Positions 60,068-64,000 of a stretch of 64,000 bases of DNA are shown here, piece after piece. Under the pieces are notes generated by a model. That model was not told the DNA's origin, ran no database searches, and was given only the letters and a program-made list of their open reading frames with translations. The stretch lies in the NCBI RefSeq assembly GCF_002843305.1, contig NZ_PGSG01000090.1, positions 62,001-126,000 of the forward strand, given 5' to 3'. Numbering within the stretch: the stretch's first letter is position 1; every line of letters begins with the position of its first letter. This DNA is from Streptomyces barkulensis (GTDB lineage: Bacteria > Actinomycetota > Actinomycetes > Streptomycetales > Streptomycetaceae). The translations under genes were made by a program, and so were the position numbers.

Positions 60068-61009
60068 GTGATCACCTGGCCCGACCACACCACCGACCGT
60101 CCTCCGATCACGCTCACCGCCACCGGCGGCATAGACCGGGCCTCCCACCACCGGCTGGACGAGGCCTGGCTCGGGGCGGCCTGGAGCCACCCGACGACCC
60201 GCTGCTTCGTGGTCTCCGGCGGGCAGGTGCTGATCGAGGACACCGGTGACGGGGGCGCGGAGCTGGTGACCATGCCCTCCTTCGACGCCCCGCTGACCGA
60301 GGCGCACCGCTACTTCCTCGGCATCGACGAGGACGGCGTGCGCTACTTCGCGCTGCAGAAGGACGCGCTGCCGGGCCGGATGGACGACGCGGCCCGGCCG
60401 GCCGGGCTGCGGGAGGCGGGCACGCTGCTCTCCGAGCGCGACGCCCAGCTGATGGTGCACGCCGTGGCCCTGGAGAACTGGCAGCGCATGCACCGTTTCT
60501 GCTCGCGCTGCGGCGAGCGCACGGTCATCGCCGCCGCCGGCCACATCCGCCGCTGCCCGGCCTGCGGCGGCGAGCACTACCCGCGCACCGACCCGGCCGT
60601 GATCATGCTGGTGACGGACCCGGAGGGCCGTGCGCTGCTGGGCCGCCAGGTGCACTGGCCCAAGGGCCGCTTCTCCACGCTCGCGGGCTTCGTGGAGCCG
60701 GGCGAGTCCATCGAGCAGGCGGTCGTCCGCGAGGCGGGCGAGGAGGCGGGCGTCACGATCGGCAGGGTCGAGTACGTCGCCAGCCAGCCGTGGCCCTTCC
60801 CGTCCAGCCTGATGCTGGGCTTCGTGGCGCACGCCACCTCCACCGAGATCCGGGTGGACGGCGAGGAGATCGAGGAGGCCCGCTGGTTCTCCCGCGAGGA
60901 ACTGCGCGCCGCGTTCGCCTCCGGCGAGGTGCTGCCGCCGTCGGGCATCTCGATCGCGGCCCGGCTGATCGAGCTGTGGTACGGGCAGCCGCTGCCGGGC
61001 CCGCTGTGA
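60068..61009 (+). CDS. nudC: NADH pyrophosphatase NudC
   Basis: This 313-residue Nudix hydrolase cleaves NAD(H) to NMN(H) and AMP and may remove NAD caps from RNA. Zinc ligands are CSRC (Cys145, Cys148) and CPAC (Cys163, Cys166). The Nudix box runs from Gly207 to Val229 with REAGEEAG, and the NudC marker SQPWPFPSS follows at about 239. GTG 60068 gives MITWPDHT, matching the start of other Streptomyces NudC proteins, but the ribosome binding site is weak; TTG 60056 and ATG 60001 are in frame. It corresponds to Rv3199c. The 260 bases upstream hold no gene I can support. Confidence 0.92.
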   Translation: MITWPDHTTDRPPITLTATGGIDRASHHRLDEAWLGAAWSHPTTRCFVVSGGQVLIEDTGDGGAELVTMPSFDAPLTEAHRYFLGIDEDGVRYFALQKDALPGRMDDAARPAGLREAGTLLSERDAQLMVHAVALENWQRMHRFCSRCGERTVIAAAGHIRRCPACGGEHYPRTDPAVIMLVTDPEGRALLGRQVHWPKGRFSTLAGFVEPGESIEQAVVREAGEEAGVTIGRVEYVASQPWPFPSSLMLGFVAHATSTEIRVDGEEIEEARWFSREELRAAFASGEVLPPSGISIAARLIELWYGQPLPGPL

Positions 61010-61012
61010 CGA

Positions 61013-61056
61013 GCGGTCCGCCGCGGACCCGGTGAACCGGGCCCGCGGCGGACCGC
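61013..61056. terminator. Bidirectional terminator, about 20-bp stem with one mismatch
   Basis: Arms 61013-61033 and 61036-61056 pair with one mismatch. It lies between convergent nudC and the mycoredoxin gene. Confidence 0.82.
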
Positions 61057-61069
61057 CTGCGGTGGTGCG

Positions 61070-61312
61070 TCAGGCTCCCAGAACGGCCTTCACCGTCGCG
61101 ATCGAGGGGTTGGGCAGGGCCGAGCCGTCGGGGAAGAGCACGGTCGGGACCAGCTGGTTGCCGTTGTTGACCTTCTCGACGAAGGCCGCGGCCTCCGGGT
61201 CGTGCTCGATGTTGACCTCGGTGTACGCGATTCCCTCGCGGTCCATCTGGCCCTTGAGCCGACGGCAGTAGCCGCACCAGGTGGTGCTGTACATCGTGAC
61301 CGTTCCCGCCAT
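61070..61312 (-). CDS. mrx1: Mycoredoxin (glutaredoxin-like, CGYC)
   Basis: This 80-residue thioredoxin-fold protein has active site CGYC (Cys13, Cys16) and the glutaredoxin-type NQLVPTVLFPDG cis-Pro loop. Mycoredoxin-1 reduces mycothiol-protein mixed disulfides, in line with an mshB-containing organism. ATG 61312 has GAGGAGCACGAG upstream. An exact sigma-R promoter precedes it. It corresponds to Rv3198A and is divergent from uvrD2. Confidence 0.92.
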   Translation of the reverse strand: MAGTVTMYSTTWCGYCRRLKGQMDREGIAYTEVNIEHDPEAAAFVEKVNNGNQLVPTVLFPDGSALPNPSIATVKAVLGA

Positions 61313-61361
61313 GGGTTCTCGTGCTCCTCGTCTCGGCGTGTCGGCGTACTGGCATCGGTGG

Positions 61362-61387
61362 AACGTTCAACCGGCCGGACCCATTCC
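61362..61387 (-). promoter_or_regulatory. Sigma-R promoter (GGAAT-N18-GTT) for the mycoredoxin gene
   Basis: On the minus strand GGAAT (61387-61383) and GTT (61364-61362) are spaced by exactly 18 bases, matching the sigma-R consensus. Induction by disulfide stress is expected. Confidence 0.8.
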
Positions 61388-61415
61388 CGGCCCAGTCCGG
61401 ACCCATTCCCGGCCC
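61375..61415. repeat. 19-bp direct repeat duplicating the sigma-R -35 element
   Basis: Copies at 61375-61393 and 61397-61415 are identical and each contains GGAAT on the minus strand. Only the first copy has GTT at the right distance. Confidence 0.85.
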
Positions 61416-61550
61416 CGGTCCGGCCCCGGCCCGGAGCGATCCCGGACCGGGGCCGGCGCGGGGCCGGCGCGGGGTGCGTTCCTGTTACGAGTTCCCGCCG
61501 CCTGTGGACGACGGTTACGGGCCCCTCGGCCGACCTGGCAGCATGGCGGG

Positions 61551-63812
61551 GTGACAGCAGCAACGCCCTCCTCCCTCTTCCCGCACGTCCCCGACTCGCC
61601 CGACGCGGTGCTCGAAGGGCTCGATCCCGAGCAGCGCGAGGTGGCGACGGCACTGCACGGCCCGGTGTGCGTGCTGGCGGGGGCCGGTACGGGCAAGACC
61701 CGCGCGATCACGCACCGGATCGCGTACGGGGTGCTGGCGGGAGTGCTCCCGCCCGCGAGCGTGCTGGCCGTCACCTTCACCAACCGCGCGGCGGGCGAGA
61801 TGCGCGGGCGGCTGCGCCAGCTCGGCGCGGGCGGTGTGCAGGCCCGCACCTTCCACTCCGCCGCCCTGCGCCAGCTGCAGTTCTTCTGGCCGAAGGCGAT
61901 CGGCGGCGACCTGCCGCGTCTGCTGGAGCGCAAGGTTCAGCTCGTCGCCGAGGCAGCGGCGCGCTGCCGCATCCGGCTCGACCGCAACGAGCTGCGCGAC
62001 GTGACGGGCGAGATCGAGTGGGCCAAGGTCACCCAGAGCGTCCCGGAGGACTACCCGGCCGCGATGGCGAAGTCCTCGCGCGAGGCCCCGCGCGACCCGG
62101 CCGAGATCAGCCGGATCTACGGGCTCTACGAGCAGCTCAAGCGCGAGCGGTCGGTCATCGACTTCGAGGACGTGCTGCTGCTCATGGTCGGCATCCTCCA
62201 GGAGCGGCCGGACATCGCCGACACCGTGCGGCGGCAGTACCAGCACTTCGTGGTGGACGAGTACCAGGACGTCAGCCCCCTGCAGCAGCGGCTGCTGGAG
62301 CTGTGGCTCGGGGACCGGGAGAGCATCTGCGTCGTCGGCGACGCCAGCCAGACGATCTACTCCTTCACCGGGGCCACCCCCGACCACCTGCTCGACTTCC
62401 GTGCCCGGCACCCCGGCGCCACGGTGGTCAAGCTGGTGCGCGACTACCGCTCCACACCGCAGGTGGTGCATCTGGCCAACGGGCTGCTGGCCCAGGCCCG
62501 GGGCCGGGCCGCCGAGCACCGGCTGGAGCTGGTCTCCCAGCGCGAGACCGGGCCCGAGCCCGTCTACACCGAGTACCCGGACGAGCCCGCCGAGGCCGAG
62601 GGGGTGGCCCGCCGCATCCGGGAGCTGATGGACGCCGGGGTCCCCGCGAGCGAGGTCGCGGTGCTCTACCGCGTCAACGCCCAGTCCGAGGTCTACGAAC
62701 AGGCCCTGGCGGACGCGGGAGTGCCCTACCAGCTGCGCGGCGCCGAGCGGTTCTTCGAACGGCCCGAGGTGCGTGAGGCCGGGGTCGCCCTGCGCGGCGC
62801 GGCACGCGCCGGGGACAACGACCCGCTGCTGGCCGACGCGGTGGACCTCCCCTCCCAGGTGCGTGCGGTACTCGGCGGCACCGGCTGGACGCCGCGGCCC
62901 CCGGCCGGATCCGGGGCGGTACGCGACCGCTGGGAGTCCCTGGCCGCCCTGGTGCGGCTGGCCGAGGACTTCGCACGGGCCCGGCCGCGGGCGACGCTGG
63001 CCGACCTCGTGGCCGAACTGGACGAGCGGGCGAACGCCCAGCACGCCCCCACCGTCGAGGGCGTCACCCTCGCCTCACTGCACTCCGCCAAGGGCCTGGA
63101 GTGGGACGCGGTCTTCCTGGTCGGGCTGACGGACGGGACACTGCCGATCAGCTACGCGAAGACCGACGAGCAGGTCGAGGAGGAGCGCCGGCTGCTCTAC
63201 GTGGGCGTCACCCGGGCCCGGCGCCACCTGTCCCTGTCCTGGGCGCTGTCACGCTCGCCGGGCGGCCGGGGCGGCCGCCGCCCGAGCCGGTTCCTGGCGG
63301 GGCTGCGGCCCGGCTCCTCGCCGGGCGGCCGCCCCGGCGGCGCCGCCGGGGTGGAGCGCGGCGGCGGACGGTCGCGCAGGCGGCGCGGTCCGGTGCGGTG
63401 CCGGGTGTGCGGGCGCACCCTCACCGACGCGGGCGAGATCAAGCTGATGCGCTGCGAGGGCTGCCCCTCCGACCTCGACGAGGAGCTGTACGAGCGGCTG
63501 CGCGAGTGGCGTTCGGCCCAGGCGCGGCAGCTCGGTCAGCCCGCCTACTGCGTCTTCACCGACAAGACGCTCATGGCGATCGCCGAGGCCCTGCCCGACA
63601 ACGAGACGGAGCTGTCGCGGATCCCCGGCGTGGGCGGGCGCAAACTCCAGAGGTTCGGCGCCGATGTGCTGGCCCTGTGCGCGGGCGAGGAGATCGGTGC
63701 GGACGCCGGGGAAGCCGCCGGCGAACGAACGGACGAACAGGCGGACGAACAGGCGGACGAAGGGATTCCGGAATCTGTCACAGAGGCTGTTACGAATCCG
63801 CCGGGAAAATAG
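61551..63812 (+). CDS. uvrD2: UvrD2-type ATP-dependent DNA helicase with C-terminal zinc and HRDC domains
   Basis: This 753-residue SF1 helicase has Walker A AGAGTGKT (43-50), TFTNRAAGEM, VVDEYQDVSP, VVGDASQTIYSFTGA, LHSAKGLEWD and YVGVTRARR. After a Gly/Arg-rich linker come four cysteines (CRVC and CEGC) and an HRDC domain (RLREWRSAQARQLGQPAY onward). This matches mycobacterial UvrD2 (Rv3198c), where the tetracysteine region is needed for unwinding. The C-terminus has an acidic ADEQADEQADEG repeat. GTG 61551 gives MTAATPSS. It is the third UvrD-family helicase in 12 kb. Confidence 0.9.
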   Translation: MTAATPSSLFPHVPDSPDAVLEGLDPEQREVATALHGPVCVLAGAGTGKTRAITHRIAYGVLAGVLPPASVLAVTFTNRAAGEMRGRLRQLGAGGVQARTFHSAALRQLQFFWPKAIGGDLPRLLERKVQLVAEAAARCRIRLDRNELRDVTGEIEWAKVTQSVPEDYPAAMAKSSREAPRDPAEISRIYGLYEQLKRERSVIDFEDVLLLMVGILQERPDIADTVRRQYQHFVVDEYQDVSPLQQRLLELWLGDRESICVVGDASQTIYSFTGATPDHLLDFRARHPGATVVKLVRDYRSTPQVVHLANGLLAQARGRAAEHRLELVSQRETGPEPVYTEYPDEPAEAEGVARRIRELMDAGVPASEVAVLYRVNAQSEVYEQALADAGVPYQLRGAERFFERPEVREAGVALRGAARAGDNDPLLADAVDLPSQVRAVLGGTGWTPRPPAGSGAVRDRWESLAALVRLAEDFARARPRATLADLVAELDERANAQHAPTVEGVTLASLHSAKGLEWDAVFLVGLTDGTLPISYAKTDEQVEEERRLLYVGVTRARRHLSLSWALSRSPGGRGGRRPSRFLAGLRPGSSPGGRPGGAAGVERGGGRSRRRRGPVRCRVCGRTLTDAGEIKLMRCEGCPSDLDEELYERLREWRSAQARQLGQPAYCVFTDKTLMAIAEALPDNETELSRIPGVGGRKLQRFGADVLALCAGEEIGADAGEAAGERTDEQADEQADEGIPESVTEAVTNPPGK

Positions 63813-63843
63813 TTTGCGCGGGCCGTCCAAACCCTCATAGCCT
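63806..63843 (+). promoter_or_regulatory. Probable whiB7/wblC-type promoter: AT-rich box, TTGCGC, TAGCCT
   Basis: An AT-rich run (AAAATA, 63806-63811) lies just upstream of a -35 TTGCGC (63814-63819), with an 18-base spacer to -10 TAGCCT (63838-63843). WhiB7/WblC proteins use an AT-hook to bind AT-rich DNA just upstream of the -35 of their own promoter, so the layout fits autoregulation. The predicted start is about 63850. Confidence 0.6.
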
Positions 63844-63850
63844 TCCGGAC

Positions 63851-63904
63851 ATGGACGAGCGGGGCCTACTGGCTCCATCGGATCCATGCTGTACTGAACC
63901 CTGA
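63851..63904 (+). CDS. Upstream ORF of 17 residues, probably leaderless
   Basis: ATG 63851 lies eight bases after the -10, at or next to the predicted transcription start. The ORF encodes MDERGLLAPSDPCCTEP and stops at TGA 63902-63904. It has no ribosome binding site, consistent with a leaderless start. Short upstream ORFs in whiB7/wblC leaders sense ribosome inhibition by antibiotics. Confidence 0.6.
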   Translation: MDERGLLAPSDPCCTEP

Positions 63905-63910
63905 ACGTCC

Positions 63911-63932
63911 GGATCGACACACACGTCGATCC
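63911..63932 (+). other. Hairpin in the leader, 8-bp stem, possible attenuator part
   Basis: Arms GGATCGAC (63911-63918) and GTCGATCC (63925-63932) pair perfectly around ACACAC. It lies seven bases after the upstream ORF stop. No U-tract follows, so it may be an anti-terminator or part of a larger fold. Confidence 0.5.
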
Positions 63933-63960
63933 CCAAAGCGCCGAGAGGAGGCGAGCTTCG

Positions 63961-64000
63961 ATGACCACCACGATCACCACGATCACCACGATCACGACGG
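63961..64000 (+). CDS. Start of an ORF with Thr/Ile repeats, cut by the window edge
   Basis: ATG 63961 has GAGAGGAGG upstream, a strong ribosome binding site. The visible part encodes MTTTITTITTITT from a 9-base tandem repeat (ATCACCACG). The known WblC start is different as I recall it, so this may be a second leader peptide, similar in look to Thr-rich attenuation peptides. It could also be the N-terminus of the protein downstream. The gene after uvrD2 is expected to be whiB7/wblC by synteny. Confidence 0.5.
   Translation, partial: MTTTITTITTITT

Noticed and set aside
61397..61415. Second sigma-R promoter before the mycoredoxin gene
   Set aside because: The duplicated GGAAT has no GTT at 18 or 19 bases; only the first copy fits.
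63768..63792. Sigma-R-like GGAAT and GTT near the end of uvrD2
   Set aside because: The spacing is 14 bases, which does not match the consensus, and the site lies inside the coding sequence.
1..64000. tRNA or rRNA genes, CRISPR array, transposase, integrase, prophage or attachment site
   Set aside because: Nothing of the kind was found by reading both strands. The tandem repeats present are too short and too few to be CRISPR.

Overview
This is a high-GC actinobacterial chromosome segment, almost certainly from Streptomyces. Supporting signs are third-position G/C in nearly every codon, many GTG starts, mycothiol-type redox genes (an mshB fragment and a mycoredoxin) and the gene order itself. 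The window reads as chromosome core. I saw no tRNA or rRNA gene, CRISPR array, insertion sequence, integrase or prophage. Protein identities come from motifs and recognised family sequences. Comparisons with other genomes are from memory and were not computed.

Layout. (1) 1-27,426: mshB tail, a DUF6113 membrane protein, a Pro/Gly-rich membrane-anchored protein, a SirB1-like protein and a GNAT acetyltransferase, ferredoxin, the lysine/diaminopimelate genes dapC and dapE, a LOG-family protein, a FolP-like protein, a DivIVA-domain protein, Tag glycosylase, an enoyl-CoA hydratase, DUF3117, an O-methyltransferase, a SigE-type ECF sigma factor with its zinc anti-sigma, HtrA, TatB, Mrp, DUF1003, an MgtE-N/CBS protein and CorA. 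The order closely matches M. tuberculosis Rv1170 to Rv1239c. (2) 27,900-31,800: SUFU-domain protein, DUF6758 protein, PHP phosphoesterase, MarC and an alpha/beta hydrolase. (3) 32,085-45,908: DEAD-box RNA helicase, ferritin-like protein, DUF3107, TetR regulator (FasR-like position), hydrolase, DUF3152 metalloprotease-like protein, then a four-gene polysaccharide-type cluster, then moeZ. (4) 45,999-48,126: modB, modA and a ModE-like regulator. (5) 48,235-64,000: a pseudokinase-flippase fusion, an alkyltransferase-like DNA repair protein, two UvrD/RecB-type helicase-nucleases (AdnA/AdnB-like) with a lipoprotein gene between them, NudC, mycoredoxin, UvrD2, and the leader of what is probably whiB7/wblC. 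Parts 3 to 5 resemble Rv3198c-Rv3211.

How it works together. The window links cell-envelope stress (sigma factor, anti-sigma, HtrA, TatB), thiol and redox balance, lysine/diaminopimelate synthesis and double-strand-break repair. Exact sigma-R promoter matches (GGAAT-N18-GTT) lie in front of moeZ and the mycoredoxin gene. Molybdenum uptake (ModABE) sits next to moeZ.

Most unusual parts. The cluster at 39,793-44,666 pairs a PelF-type GT4 glycosyltransferase, a membrane protein, a sugar-nucleotide epimerase and a spherulin-4-like protein, a combination reminiscent of Pel and fungal galactosaminogalactan loci. The right edge (63,806-64,000) carries a probable antibiotic-response leader with a leaderless 17-residue upstream ORF, a hairpin and a Thr/Ile-repeat ORF cut by the window. 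Also notable are a DHPS-like protein without the substrate loop, a pseudokinase-flippase fusion, a long corA leader with a possible leader peptide, and a helicase gene with no standard start codon near its ribosome binding site.
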